26,615 nt of DNA from RGIG6353 sp045594565 (GCA_045594565.1 JAZNYT010000088.1:1-26615), one strand, 5' to 3'. Numbered from the stretch's first letter, positions 7,360 through 15,922 are shown. The notes: generated by a model from the sequence alone, not told the origin. Program-made: numbers and translations.

Positions 7360-7434
7360 TGGAGCTGGTGCAGGGAATCGGACCCCCAACCTGCTGATTA
7401 CAAATCAGCTGCTCTACCGTTGAGCCACACCAGC
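7360..7434 (-). tRNA. tRNA-Thr (anticodon UGU), encoded CCA, unusual T-loop
   Basis: The 75-nt minus-strand gene has acceptor arms GCTGGTG/CACCAGC, D-arm GCTC-AACGGTA-GAGC, anticodon stem GCTGA/TCAGC with loop TTTGTAA (anticodon UGU), discriminator U and encoded CCA. The T-loop reads TCCGATT, so position 55 is C rather than the near-universal U. The outermost T-stem pair is G-G. It is first in the operon after the promoter at 7466-7494. Confidence 0.92.
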
Positions 7435-7465
7435 AATTTTGACGTCGTCTCGCGACAACGCTAGA

Positions 7466-7494
7466 ATTATATCATAAGTGATTCTATTTGTCAA
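7466..7494 (-). promoter_or_regulatory. Consensus promoter of the tRNA-Thr/tRNA-Tyr operon
   Basis: On the minus strand TTGACA and TATAAT are separated by 17 bp, a perfect sigma-A consensus as expected for a stable-RNA operon. The -10 box lies 31 bp upstream of the tRNA-Thr 5' end. Confidence 0.88.
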
Positions 7495-7519
7495 CACTTT
7501 TTTAAAAAAAGTTTTAGAA

Positions 7520-8212
7520 TCATAAAAAGAATTTTCTTTCCACCCTTTCCCTTGCCACAGGGCACATAGCGAAGAACAAAACTGTTCCTCCCACAATCAC
7601 CAAAGCTGCCATCGGAATAAGTGACCACCATATAAATTTAACACCAAAAGTAATGCTCAAAAATAGCTCAAAGAGAGGCATAAAGCCTCCGAGAGTGGCG
7701 ATCGCTCCACCAAATATATAAAGTCTGCCACGCTTTATAAAGGTAGTAAGTACTATTACGGTCACGGTCAAAAGACCTATCATACCGATGACGGGAAAAG
7801 CAAAGCTTAAGAACCATCTTCCGCCTGTGAAAAAATTGATAAACAGAACGTAAACACCCACCGTCAAAAATGCTATAGGTACGAATATTATGGGAGAAGG
7901 CTTCTTGAACCAGAAAGGCAGAACAAAGCAAACGTATCCCGTAAGGAGTGCACCTATAACGTACGCAGACCAAGTGACAGCTCCCGATATTTCAACGTTA
8001 CAAAGAAACGCGATAAAAAGTGCTATGAGAAATGCGGCACTTACTATAACCTTAATCCCTATATGACTCACGCTATTTTTTAGATAAGTGTTCTGAGGAT
8101 AAAGGTTTATCTTTTGTGCCTTTACCAAATCGGGATGATATGGCACCGTACCGCAAAGAGGGCACGCCTTTTCTGTGTCAGACAGCTTTACGCCGCAATT
8201 TATACAATACAT
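7520..8212 (-). CDS. Zinc-ribbon multipass membrane protein (DUF6320-like)
   Basis: A 230-residue protein whose N-terminal zinc ribbon (C3-x2-C6 and C17-x2-C20) is followed by about six hydrophobic segments between residues 45 and 220. I start it at the ATG at 8212, served by AAAGGTG, which overlaps the end of the upstream gene; a GTG three codons earlier (8221) is possible but less well placed. Overlap with the hydrolase-acyltransferase gene shows tight co-transcription. From memory it resembles the DUF6320 family, often found beside such hydrolase/alcohol acetyltransferase genes; this needs a profile search. A role as membrane partner or acceptor platform for the upstream enzyme is inference. 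Confidence 0.85.
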   Translation of the reverse strand: MYCINCGVKLSDTEKACPLCGTVPYHPDLVKAQKINLYPQNTYLKNSVSHIGIKVIVSAAFLIALFIAFLCNVEISGAVTWSAYVIGALLTGYVCFVLPFWFKKPSPIIFVPIAFLTVGVYVLFINFFTGGRWFLSFAFPVIGMIGLLTVTVIVLTTFIKRGRLYIFGGAIATLGGFMPLFELFLSITFGVKFIWWSLIPMAALVIVGGTVLFFAMCPVARERVERKFFL

Positions 8213-8217
8213 AAATT

Positions 8218-10383
8218 TCACCTTTCGTTCAAGTTACTTTCCACCTCGTCGCAAATACCCTGTTTTTGCAAAACGCGGTGAAAGCTCATTTCGAGCTCGG
8301 GCTCTCTTATATTTCTGATAAAGTTCACATTGACGGTATCCCCGAAGGTGATCACACCGCAGTTATGCGGAGCGGTAGCCTGTACTCCCAAAATAAAGTC
8401 AAATCTTTCGATAAAGGGAATCATTTCCGAGGGCAGGTCTACCTTTCCAAGGTTCGACATCGTAATACAGGATTTCTTCTCCCCTACCGTGTCGAACACC
8501 GCCTTCATCACGGCGTTCTTTACAAAAAGGGGCATTATTCTGACAAAGGGATTTTTTTCACTGTTTACGTTGGACGCAATCTTGGAGCTCATCTGTTTGG
8601 GGGTCACGTCCAGTCCCACTCTGTGAGTTATAGCGGAGCAAATCTCCTCGAAGGTATATTCCCCAAGTCGAGGGTCTATTTCGGGAGTTGTATAGTATGC
8701 GAAGTTACGCATAGTAACGCTTCCGAAAAGACGCCTTAAATTCACAGGCACCAGAACCTTTATAGGCTTACGGCGCGAAAGCTTCGGCACCTTTTCCTTT
8801 TGAAGCTCAAGGAGTGCCTCCATAAGGCAGGCGGTAAGGAAGGTATTGATACTTACGCCGTAGCTTTTGGCTTTTTCTTTAACCGCCGAAAGAGGCAGTT
8901 TAAAGCAAACGAGATTCAAAAATCCGCCGTGCTCCGGTGTCCCCCAGAGGTGCCAAGCGTTGCTTTCTCTTCGACTGGCGTTGACCTTGCCTGCATATTT
9001 CAAGAAGCTATCCTCAAGCTCCTCGTCACTAGGCTCTTCAAGTCTTGGAAGTACTCCCTTTTCGGCAGTGACCGCCACTCCGTATTTCTGTGAAATATAT
9101 TCCGCCGTAAGAGTCTTGAGAAAGATAAGTGCTCCCGTACCGTCAGTAAGCGAATGAAACACCTCAAAGGCGATTCTTCTTTCATAGGCTATTACCCTGA
9201 AGGCGCAGGTGGATATTTCCTTCCCCGTCATTCTCGAAAGAGGATAACCGTTCTCCTCCTTTATTTCGGGAGCAGAGCAAATTTCTTCGAGGTAATACCA
9301 GAATACACCTTTTTTAAGCTTTGCCGAAATAGAGGGAAATCTGCGGACAGTCACGTCGAGTGCAGATTTCAGCACATCCCTGTCGACCTCTTCCTTGAGG
9401 GTAACAGAAACTCTGAAAACGTTACTCCAATTCTGCCGTCTCGCGGCAGGATAAATCTTTGCGGCATTGTCAAGCTTCATCCAACGAAGCTTATTCTCAT
9501 GAGACATAACTCTGTTCAAAAACGAGTTTACGTAGTTGAAGTCGCCCCTATCCTCTTTAAGAGCGTACAGGAGATAAACGTGCCAACGTTCGGGCTTTAC
9601 AATAAGCTGAGAATCGCATCCAAATCGTTTAAGCGATAAGTGCATATCCTCGGCATCGCTTTTCATAATTTCGTCCCCGCCGACAAAAATAAGAGACGGC
9701 GGAAATCCCGTCATATCCGCAAACAGTGGCGAAACGAGCGGGTCTTTAAAATCTTTTGCATAGCTTTCGGCATAAAACCTGAGAGACTTCTCGGACATAG
9801 TAGGGTCTATATGTCGGTTTTTATCATAAGATTTACCGGATAAAGTAAGGTCTGTCCAAGGGGAAATGGCAATAACGCCCGCCGGAAGAGACATTCCATT
9901 CTCCTTAAGCCTCAAAAGCAGAGAATAGCAAAGCCCTCCGCCCGAGCTTTCGCCTGCAAGAACTATCTTATCGGGGGTATATCCTTTGGTTAAAAGATAT
10001 AAATATGCCTCATAAGCATCATTTAGCGCTGCAGGAAAGGGATTTTCGGGAGCAAGTCTGTAGGCGGGTGCGAAAACAACGCTACCGCTTTCTGATGCCA
10101 AAACGCTTCCAAAGCCCTTGGTATATTTAAGGTCGCCTGCGCAAAATCCGCCTCCATGAAGATAAAGTATCACGCCGTTTCTTCGCTCATCTCTTGGGAT
10201 TATCCAGATAGAGTTAAAGCTTTCGAAGGAGTGCTCCTTGATAACAACACTATCTGCCGAGGAAACGGACATAAGCTCACCTATTCTATTCTGACCTTTT
10301 CTAAGCGTGTCGAGAGATGCCCCTGCAAGAACAGGCTTCATAATCTGTAACTGTTTCTTGAGTGTCTTTGCTGAAATCGCCAT
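8218..10383 (-). CDS. Fusion of alpha/beta-hydrolase fold-3 esterase and alcohol-acetyltransferase-like domain
   Basis: A 721-residue two-domain enzyme. Residues 1 to about 295 form an HSL-type (fold-3) esterase: oxyanion motif HGGG at 76-79, nucleophile elbow GESSG with Ser146, Asp237 in GGDE and His268 in ERWHVY. From about 300 to the end is a condensation/acyltransferase-like domain related to alcohol acetyltransferases, with the HxxxDG motif HSLTDG (His410, Asp414) and a late SNLGKVDLP strand. Start at 10383 fits AAAGGAGA upstream; 18 codons of open frame before it lack a site and cross the promoter. The downstream zinc-ribbon membrane gene overlaps it. Likely chemistry is acyl transfer to or from an alcohol or lipid-like substrate; the natural substrate is unknown. 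Elsewhere I would expect these two domains as separate neighbouring genes, so the fusion is notable. Confidence 0.9.
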   Translation of the reverse strand: MAISAKTLKKQLQIMKPVLAGASLDTLRKGQNRIGELMSVSSADSVVIKEHSFESFNSIWIIPRDERRNGVILYLHGGGFCAGDLKYTKGFGSVLASESGSVVFAPAYRLAPENPFPAALNDAYEAYLYLLTKGYTPDKIVLAGESSGGGLCYSLLLRLKENGMSLPAGVIAISPWTDLTLSGKSYDKNRHIDPTMSEKSLRFYAESYAKDFKDPLVSPLFADMTGFPPSLIFVGGDEIMKSDAEDMHLSLKRFGCDSQLIVKPERWHVYLLYALKEDRGDFNYVNSFLNRVMSHENKLRWMKLDNAAKIYPAARRQNWSNVFRVSVTLKEEVDRDVLKSALDVTVRRFPSISAKLKKGVFWYYLEEICSAPEIKEENGYPLSRMTGKEISTCAFRVIAYERRIAFEVFHSLTDGTGALIFLKTLTAEYISQKYGVAVTAEKGVLPRLEEPSDEELEDSFLKYAGKVNASRRESNAWHLWGTPEHGGFLNLVCFKLPLSAVKEKAKSYGVSINTFLTACLMEALLELQKEKVPKLSRRKPIKVLVPVNLRRLFGSVTMRNFAYYTTPEIDPRLGEYTFEEICSAITHRVGLDVTPKQMSSKIASNVNSEKNPFVRIMPLFVKNAVMKAVFDTVGEKKSCITMSNLGKVDLPSEMIPFIERFDFILGVQATAPHNCGVITFGDTVNVNFIRNIREPELEMSFHRVLQKQGICDEVESNLNER

Positions 10384-10408
10384 ACTCCGTCTCCTTTCGT
10401 TTTTATTT

Positions 10409-10437
10409 ATTTTACCATATAAAAGCAAATTTTGCAA
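10409..10437 (-). promoter_or_regulatory. Promoter of the hydrolase-acyltransferase operon
   Basis: On the minus strand TTGCAA and TAAAAT are separated by 17 bp, 26 bp before the chosen start. It sits directly after the terminator of the LOG gene. Confidence 0.65.
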
Positions 10438-10441
10438 CTAA

Positions 10442-10471
10442 AATAAAAGTCACCCGAAGGTGACTTTTATT
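10442..10471 (-). terminator. Terminator after the LOG-family gene
   Basis: A perfect 13-bp stem (AATAAAAGTCACC / GGTGACTTTTATT) has a TTCG tetraloop on the minus strand and runs into TTTTAG. It lies 14 bp after the LOG stop. Confidence 0.9.
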
Positions 10472-10484
10472 CATTGTTTATCAG

Positions 10485-11063
10485 TTATTTTTTCAATTCA
10501 TCAACCGTGAGTGTAGTTCCCTTATCGTTTTCAATAAAGTCGAGAAGCTCATCAGCGTTATCAAATACGGAATAAAGACAATTTACTTCTTTATTTATAA
10601 ATTTCTTGTCGATAGAATGCTCCATCATATCAAGGAGCTCTACGTAGTAGTTATTATAGTTGAAAACGGCAATGGGCTTATTGAGTTGCTCAAGCTGTTT
10701 TAAAGTGAGTATTTCAAAAAACTCCTCAAAGGTACCTATACCGCCCGGTGTCATAATAAAGGCGTCGGACAGGTCCTCCATCTTCTGCTTTCTTTCACGC
10801 ATGGTTTCGGTATACACCACCTCATCACAGTGGTCTGCAACGATTTCAACGTTTTTATCCAGGAAGAAGGTGGGAATAACGCCAATTACATTTCCGCCAC
10901 CGTCAGATACGCCCTTGGCCACCGCACCCATAAGACCCGTACCGCCTGCACCGAACACAAGGTCATGACCTCTTTCTGCCATCTTTCTGCCAAGCTCTTC
11001 GGTAGCATAAACATAGCTTTCATCTATCTTGGTGCTTGCACCGCCGTATACACATATTTTCAT
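10485..11063 (-). CDS. LOG-family (TIGR00730-like) nucleotide phosphoribohydrolase
   Basis: A 192-residue Rossmann-fold protein of the LOG / YvdD type, which in characterised members hydrolyses nucleoside 5'-monophosphates (cytokinin riboside monophosphates in plants) to free base and ribose-5-phosphate. The diagnostic catalytic segment PGGIGTFEEFFE is at residues 106-117, with the partner arginine region TMRERKQK at 87-94 and the N-terminal glycine loop VYGGAS at 5-10. GGAGGAAA precedes the ATG. It lies downstream of GH20 with a 56-bp gap that holds a possible promoter, and its own terminator follows. Bacterial physiological substrate is uncertain; no cytokinin-synthesis neighbour is visible. 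Confidence 0.93.
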   Translation of the reverse strand: MKICVYGGASTKIDESYVYATEELGRKMAERGHDLVFGAGGTGLMGAVAKGVSDGGGNVIGVIPTFFLDKNVEIVADHCDEVVYTETMRERKQKMEDLSDAFIMTPGGIGTFEEFFEILTLKQLEQLNKPIAVFNYNNYYVELLDMMEHSIDKKFINKEVNCLYSVFDNADELLDFIENDKGTTLTVDELKK

Positions 11064-11086
11064 AATTTATTTCCTCCGTTATAACT

Positions 11087-11116
11087 ATAGTATGCCACGA
11101 AATAGCCATTTGTGAA
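11087..11116 (-). promoter_or_regulatory. Possible promoter of the LOG-family gene
   Basis: On the minus strand TTCACA and TACTAT are separated by 18 bp in the short gap after GH20. Both boxes are two bases off consensus, so readthrough from GH20 may matter as well. Confidence 0.4.
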
Positions 11117-11119
11117 GCT

Positions 11120-13000
11120 TTATTTTCTTGATTTAGAATAAATTTCGCTCCATACGTAAGCGTTGGCAAGTGTACCACGTTCAATTTTACTTCCCGAGGC
11201 AGAATTTATAAGATTCATTTCGGCACCGCTGTCATCGGGAAGTCTCGGTACTTCAAGCTCTTCGATTCTGTCAAGCTCGCCTGCAAGGTATGAGTTCACA
11301 GCTTCTGCAGTTGCTTCAAGACGAGCAACAACACCGCCGAGTCTTACGTCCTGTACGTCGAAGCCGAAGTTCTTATTATCGGTTCTCCATCTCTTACGAT
11401 GAAGAGTAATGAAGTTCTTCACGTCAACAATAAGCGACGGAACGGTCTCGTTCGCAATCTTTTCAAGAGCCTTCTTATCGCCTTTATCGTAAGCGTCCTT
11501 GAGTTTTATACCAAAGCTTGCCTTTGTGGCAAGAACCTTCGCCAGTGCTGCAAGGGAATTAAAAATATACGCCCACTTGGGATTGCGCTCTGCACACTCC
11601 TCAAACGTTTTTGCGGCGTCCGAAAAAAATTCATCGGTGTCGGAAGGAATATGGTAGTCCCACGTACCAAGAAGGGGGTCGTTGTAGAGCATATATTTAT
11701 GAACAATAGACCAAAGCTGTTTATAAAGAAGTCTGTCCATTTCAAGAAAGTCACGATAAGAAGCGCCAAGCGCCGACATGGAACGCTCGATAGCTTCGTC
11801 AGAAGTATCCGAATTCCACGCTCCCTCTGCATAGGATGCAAGTGTGGGAAGGCAAGAGAAGGGAGAAGCTTCGGTACCATTATCGCCCCAGATGGTTACA
11901 AGAACGGTATCAAGGTCATACTTTCTAAGCGCAAGGGTTGCGTGACGGGAAACGTCAACCGCATATTTCTGCGCAGGAGCAAATCCAAGCCACGTCCATA
12001 CACCACCCGCAAAAGACACCTTGCGTCCGAATTTCATATGGTTATCAAGCATAAACTCGTAGTCCTTCACGTCTCTGAAGTGATAGTTCCAGAATACCAT
12101 ATTTACCCCTTCGGGAACGGAGTTCAACGCCTTTTCGGTAAGTACTATATTCTTGTCGTAATAGTCGTTTGTCTTGGAGCAATCTCTGAAGAACATATCG
12201 CCCCACATCATAGGCTCATAGCCATGCTTGCGACAAAGCTCGATAACTCTTGCAAGGTGCTCCTTCATTATGTCACTCCTTGGCTTGTATCCGAATTTGT
12301 CGAGATATGCTCCTCGTCCGAGGCTGTGAGCCTCGTCCATACCAATGTTTATCTTATTTGACTTGAATGCCTTTTTTGAAGCGGCAAGCATCTTGTCGAT
12401 GAGCTCATAAGTCTCTTCCATACCTACGTTGAGGATGTCCTGAGTATCTCTTATCTTCTTATACTTGCGCCATTCGAATATAGCGTTGAGATGGGCAAGA
12501 GTCTGGATACAGGGCACCGCTTCTACGCCAAGGCTTTCCGCGTATGCATCAATCTCATGAAGCTCTGCCACGGTATATCTTCCGCGAAGATGACCAAAAT
12601 AAGGCTCATCCTCAATTTCGTACGTATCCTCTGTGTAAAGCTGGATAGTGTTCATACCAAGAAGGGCAGATATCTTGATAAAGCGCTTAACGGACGACAT
12701 ATTCAGGACACCGTTTCTGGAGCAGTCAACCATACATCCGAAGTTCTTATAGCGAAGCTCCTCTTCTATACTATACTCGCTCTTCCCTCTTGATACAATA
12801 ACACCGATACCTCTCAAAAGCGAGGTCACATCAGAAAAATAAAGTTTTGCTTTATTTCCGTCTGATACTATTTTAAGTCCTTTTTCGCATCTGTCTATTT
12901 CAACGTTTATTCCACCCTCGCCCCATTCAGCAACGGTTTCGGTGAGAACTTCTTTTATGGCATATTCGTATTTTTCTGGATTTGTAACAAATATTTTCAT
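11120..13000 (-). CDS. Glycoside hydrolase family 20 beta-N-acetylhexosaminidase
   Basis: A 626-residue exo-hexosaminidase expected to remove terminal beta-GlcNAc or GalNAc by substrate-assisted catalysis. The catalytic Asp-Glu pair is D222-E223 in NIGMDEAHSLGRG. The barrel start shows NFGCMVDCSRNG, LLGMNTIQLYTEDTYEIEDEPYFGHLRGRY (split here: 114-121, 122-141) and CIQTLAHL, which from memory closely resembles the GH20C group known from Streptococcus pneumoniae. No signal peptide is present, so it is probably cytoplasmic and acts on imported oligosaccharides. GGAGGAAA precedes the ATG. The Gfo/Idh/MocA gene ends 67 bp upstream and a separate promoter lies in that gap. nagB/nagA about 9 kb away could use the products. 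Confidence 0.95.
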   Translation of the reverse strand: MKIFVTNPEKYEYAIKEVLTETVAEWGEGGINVEIDRCEKGLKIVSDGNKAKLYFSDVTSLLRGIGVIVSRGKSEYSIEEELRYKNFGCMVDCSRNGVLNMSSVKRFIKISALLGMNTIQLYTEDTYEIEDEPYFGHLRGRYTVAELHEIDAYAESLGVEAVPCIQTLAHLNAIFEWRKYKKIRDTQDILNVGMEETYELIDKMLAASKKAFKSNKINIGMDEAHSLGRGAYLDKFGYKPRSDIMKEHLARVIELCRKHGYEPMMWGDMFFRDCSKTNDYYDKNIVLTEKALNSVPEGVNMVFWNYHFRDVKDYEFMLDNHMKFGRKVSFAGGVWTWLGFAPAQKYAVDVSRHATLALRKYDLDTVLVTIWGDNGTEASPFSCLPTLASYAEGAWNSDTSDEAIERSMSALGASYRDFLEMDRLLYKQLWSIVHKYMLYNDPLLGTWDYHIPSDTDEFFSDAAKTFEECAERNPKWAYIFNSLAALAKVLATKASFGIKLKDAYDKGDKKALEKIANETVPSLIVDVKNFITLHRKRWRTDNKNFGFDVQDVRLGGVVARLEATAEAVNSYLAGELDRIEELEVPRLPDDSGAEMNLINSASGSKIERGTLANAYVWSEIYSKSRK

Positions 13001-13028
13001 ATAATTTTCCTCCGTTTTTTCTAATGAG

Positions 13029-13058
13029 ATTGTACCACATAAAAAGCTTTCAAGTCAA
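13029..13058 (-). promoter_or_regulatory. GH20 gene promoter
   Basis: On the minus strand TTGACT and TACAAT are separated by 18 bp, with TGG before the -10. It sits in the 67-bp gap between the oxidoreductase stop and the GH20 start, giving GH20 an independent start besides readthrough. Confidence 0.65.
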
Positions 13059-13067
13059 CATATTTTG

Positions 13068-14363
13068 TCAATTCTTTTTAGCTTTTTCACTTCCCTGACT
13101 GAATGCCGCCTGACGATAGGAGGCATCTTTGGACTCACATTCTTTTTTCCAAAGTGCCTTCATATTTTCGTATACCTCGTCGGGAATTTCGGGAGTGCCG
13201 AGAGAGAACGTAGGAAGAAGCATATCTCCTGCCGCCTCCGGGTCTGTACAAGCCGTATCGCCTCTCCATTTTTCCCTCTCCTCTTTGTTTCTGAGATTGG
13301 GTATCATCTGAGGCTTACCGCCGTCAAGCACCGAGCGGTATGCGAAAAGTCCGGGGAGAAACATATCCAGCGCTTCGTATACGTCTATCGTGTCGGCGTT
13401 CTCGTCGCCCTTCACCTTCTCAACGAAGAAATACATTGAATAGAAGTCAGAGCCTCCGTGTCCGTATCCCTCTGTGAAACGGTGCAGAGAATGAGTGGGA
13501 GAAAGCTTTTCTGCTTTTGCATTTTCATCGGCGTCGGTACCGAGATAGAGTGTAAATACGTGTCCTGAATCTGCTTCCTCGCGAGCCGATTCCATATGTC
13601 CTTCCGAGCCATAGACGCTGTACCAGATAGAATTGCGGAAAAGGTCGCCGTGAATGCTCTTTATAATACCGCCATTTTCAAGAGTTACCATTTCTATACC
13701 GAAAAGTCCGCTTTTTGCACCTACTTTTCTTTTTCTTTCTACCATTTTACTCTCAAATCCCGTAACAGTTACCGGGCGAAGTCCCGTCATATGAATAATA
13801 GGACCGAGAGAATGGGTGCAATAGAAATTAGAGTACATATTATTGCGCCAGTGGTCAGGGTCACCGTAGGTTATACTGTGCCATACACTTTCGCAATTAT
13901 GGATATATTCGCATTCACCGTATTCGAATTCACCGATTTTCCCCTCTCTGTAAAGCTTTCTCATTTCTTGAGGTGCAGGCATAAAGCAATAATTCTCACC
14001 GTAAGCGTATATCATTCCCGTCTCTTCTACCGCCTCGATAAGCTCTACTGCCTCCTTCATATTCTGTACGGGAAGAACCTCTGAATATACGTGTTTCCCT
14101 GCCCTCATTGCTTTTATGGCAAATGGGGCGTGCTGGTTAGCGTAGTTTGCAAGTACTACCGCGTCCATGTCGTGCTTTAAAAATTCATCATAATCATAAT
14201 AGAAAGAAATATCAAGCCCCTTTGTGTTTTCCTTCTGAAATTCAATAACGTCGGGGTTTTTATCGCATATAGCCACCACCTCGGCGTTATCCGCTCTTTT
14301 GCAGAAATTTATCATACTGGAGCCTCGGTATCCTCCGAGTACACCTATTTTAACTTTTTTCAT
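13068..14363 (-). CDS. Gfo/Idh/MocA-family protein, possibly GH109-like
   Basis: A 431-residue protein with an N-terminal NAD(P)-binding Rossmann domain (KIGVLGGYRGSSM, residues 5-17) and a C-terminal alpha/beta domain. The start at 14363 fits GGAGGG; an ATG five codons upstream is less likely. The usual catalytic EKP motif is replaced: GKHVYSEVLP at 89-98 has Val where the general-base Lys belongs. Family GH109, NAD-dependent alpha-N-acetylgalactosaminidases built on this fold, also departs from EKP and has a THGLGP-like segment; here YCTHSLGPI is at 181-189. With GH20 downstream, a glycoside or amino-sugar role is plausible but unproven; a simple dehydrogenase cannot be excluded. No signal peptide is seen. 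Confidence 0.85.
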   Translation of the reverse strand: MKKVKIGVLGGYRGSSMINFCKRADNAEVVAICDKNPDVIEFQKENTKGLDISFYYDYDEFLKHDMDAVVLANYANQHAPFAIKAMRAGKHVYSEVLPVQNMKEAVELIEAVEETGMIYAYGENYCFMPAPQEMRKLYREGKIGEFEYGECEYIHNCESVWHSITYGDPDHWRNNMYSNFYCTHSLGPIIHMTGLRPVTVTGFESKMVERKRKVGAKSGLFGIEMVTLENGGIIKSIHGDLFRNSIWYSVYGSEGHMESAREEADSGHVFTLYLGTDADENAKAEKLSPTHSLHRFTEGYGHGGSDFYSMYFFVEKVKGDENADTIDVYEALDMFLPGLFAYRSVLDGGKPQMIPNLRNKEEREKWRGDTACTDPEAAGDMLLPTFSLGTPEIPDEVYENMKALWKKECESKDASYRQAAFSQGSEKAKKN

Positions 14364-14393
14364 ATTTATTCCCTCCAAATTTGCTTCAACTAA

Positions 14394-14422
14394 ATTCTAT
14401 CATTATTAAGAAGCTCTAACAA
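14394..14422 (-). promoter_or_regulatory. Promoter of the Gfo/Idh/MocA gene
   Basis: On the minus strand TTGTTA and TAGAAT are separated by 17 bp, about 31 bp upstream of the chosen start. Confidence 0.6.
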
Positions 14423-14468
14423 TAGACATATTCTATATTTTCATTGAAAATAGTTACAAAAGCAAAAA

Positions 14469-14498
14469 CACTCCCTAGCTGAACGTCGCTAAGGAGTG
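14469..14498 (-). terminator. Terminator after the AGCS symporter gene
   Basis: CACTCC-x-TAGC pairs with GCTA-x-GGAGTG (10 pairs, one mismatch) around an 8-nt loop, and the minus strand continues GTTTTTGCTTTTG. Confidence 0.85.
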
Positions 14499-14515
14499 CT
14501 TTTTGAGAGTTTAAA

Positions 14516-15922
14516 TTACTTCTTTGCCGATTTCTTTACAATATTGCAAAGTGCTACAAGACCGATAACGTTGGGAAGTACCATAAGGTAGTTAAAGAAG
14601 TCTGTAAGCTCCCATACGAGGTCGTTCTTAAGTGTTGTTCCAAGGAAGATAAATACGATTGCTACAACGGAATAGATGACGGTAGCGGTCTTTGAGTTCT
14701 TAAAGAGGTACTGAACGTTTATTTTGCCGAAGAAGTTCCATCCGAGAATTGTGGAGAAAGCAAAGAACAGTAGACAAATTGCTACAAATACGTTACCTAC
14801 TGTATCGGGTACGACCGTGCCGTACGCCATCTGCATAGCGTTTGTCTTCACGATACCCTGTTCAGCGATAGCCGCCGCATAATCGGAGCTTGCAAGAAGT
14901 CCTCCCTCTCCAACGTAAAGAGTGGAGATAACAACGAGTGCTGTCATTGTAAGAACTACGAAGGTATCGATGAATACGCCAGTCATAGCAACAACGCCCT
15001 GATCGTGAGGCTTTTCAACGTTTGCCTGTGCATGAGCGTGAGGTGTTGAACCCATACCTGCTTCGTTAGAGAAGACACCTCTCTTGGCACCCTGGCTGAT
15101 AGCAGTCTTGAGAGCGTATCCTATACCGCCACCGATAAGGGCATCGGGAGTAAATGCATACTTGAAGATTGCACCGATTGTTGCAGGAAGATACTGAATA
15201 CGACAAGCGAGAATAACGATACCTCCCACAAGGAAAAGACCTGCCATAATAGGAACAAGTTTTTCTGTAACGGATGCGATTCTCTGAATACCGCCAATGA
15301 AGATAATAGCGGAAACAACCGCGAGTATCGCACCTATTATCCAGCCCCACTGTGTATAGTCAACACCCGCTGCAGAGCAAGCAGCTTCTGCGATTGAGTT
15401 GGACTGTACCATAGAGCCCATAAAGCCAAGTGCGAGGATAGCGGCGATAGAGAAGAAAACTGCAAGGAACTTGCCGAAGCCGCCTGTAAACGCCTTCTTT
15501 ATGTAGTAAACGGGACCACCGTGTACTTCGCCGTTTTCGTCAATTACTCTTGTTTCTTGTGCGAGAACTGCCTCGGCGTATATAGTTGCCATACCAAGGA
15601 AAGCGATAACCCACATCCAGAAGATAGCACCGGGACCACCGATAAGGATAGCGCCCGAAGCACCAACGATGTTACCTGTACCTACCTGTGCGGCAATAGC
15701 AGTAGCGAGTGCCTGGAAAGAGCTGAGTCCTCCTGCCTGCTTTCCACCCGAAAGCTTAAAGTTTCCGAACACCTTCTTCATTCCTTCGCCGAAGCAACGA
15801 ATCTGAACGAAGCGTGTTTTGAACGAGAACAGAAGACCTGTACCTACGAGAAGGAATATAAGAATATAGTCCGACAGGTAGGCGTTAGCAGCTGCTACAA
15901 TTTCGAGAATTTTGTCTTGCAT
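14516..15922 (-). CDS. AGCS-family sodium:alanine/glycine symporter
   Basis: A 468-residue inner-membrane transporter that takes up alanine or glycine with sodium. The start at 15922 (MQDKILEIV) has AGGAGG upstream; 21 more open codons lie in the riboswitch platform and are not coding. The AGCS signature is present in the second half: GAKRGVFSNEAGMGSTPHAHA, a GVFIDTFVVL helix and the N-terminal ATAIAAQVGTGNIVGAS segment. About ten to eleven helices are expected. A glycine aptamer and an intrinsic terminator precede it in the leader, which strongly favours glycine among its substrates. It has its own promoter and terminator, hence it is a single-gene regulated unit. Confidence 0.96.
   Translation of the reverse strand: MQDKILEIVAAANAYLSDYILIFLLVGTGLLFSFKTRFVQIRCFGEGMKKVFGNFKLSGGKQAGGLSSFQALATAIAAQVGTGNIVGASGAILIGGPGAIFWMWVIAFLGMATIYAEAVLAQETRVIDENGEVHGGPVYYIKKAFTGGFGKFLAVFFSIAAILALGFMGSMVQSNSIAEAACSAAGVDYTQWGWIIGAILAVVSAIIFIGGIQRIASVTEKLVPIMAGLFLVGGIVILACRIQYLPATIGAIFKYAFTPDALIGGGIGYALKTAISQGAKRGVFSNEAGMGSTPHAHAQANVEKPHDQGVVAMTGVFIDTFVVLTMTALVVISTLYVGEGGLLASSDYAAAIAEQGIVKTNAMQMAYGTVVPDTVGNVFVAICLLFFAFSTILGWNFFGKINVQYLFKNSKTATVIYSVVAIVFIFLGTTLKNDLVWELTDFFNYLMVLPNVIGLVALCNIVKKSAKK

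Noticed and set aside
11399..12361. Plus-strand open frame of 320 codons opposite GH20
   Set aside because: It is antisense to a confirmed catalytic domain, has basic low-complexity composition and no ribosome site; it is a codon-bias shadow.
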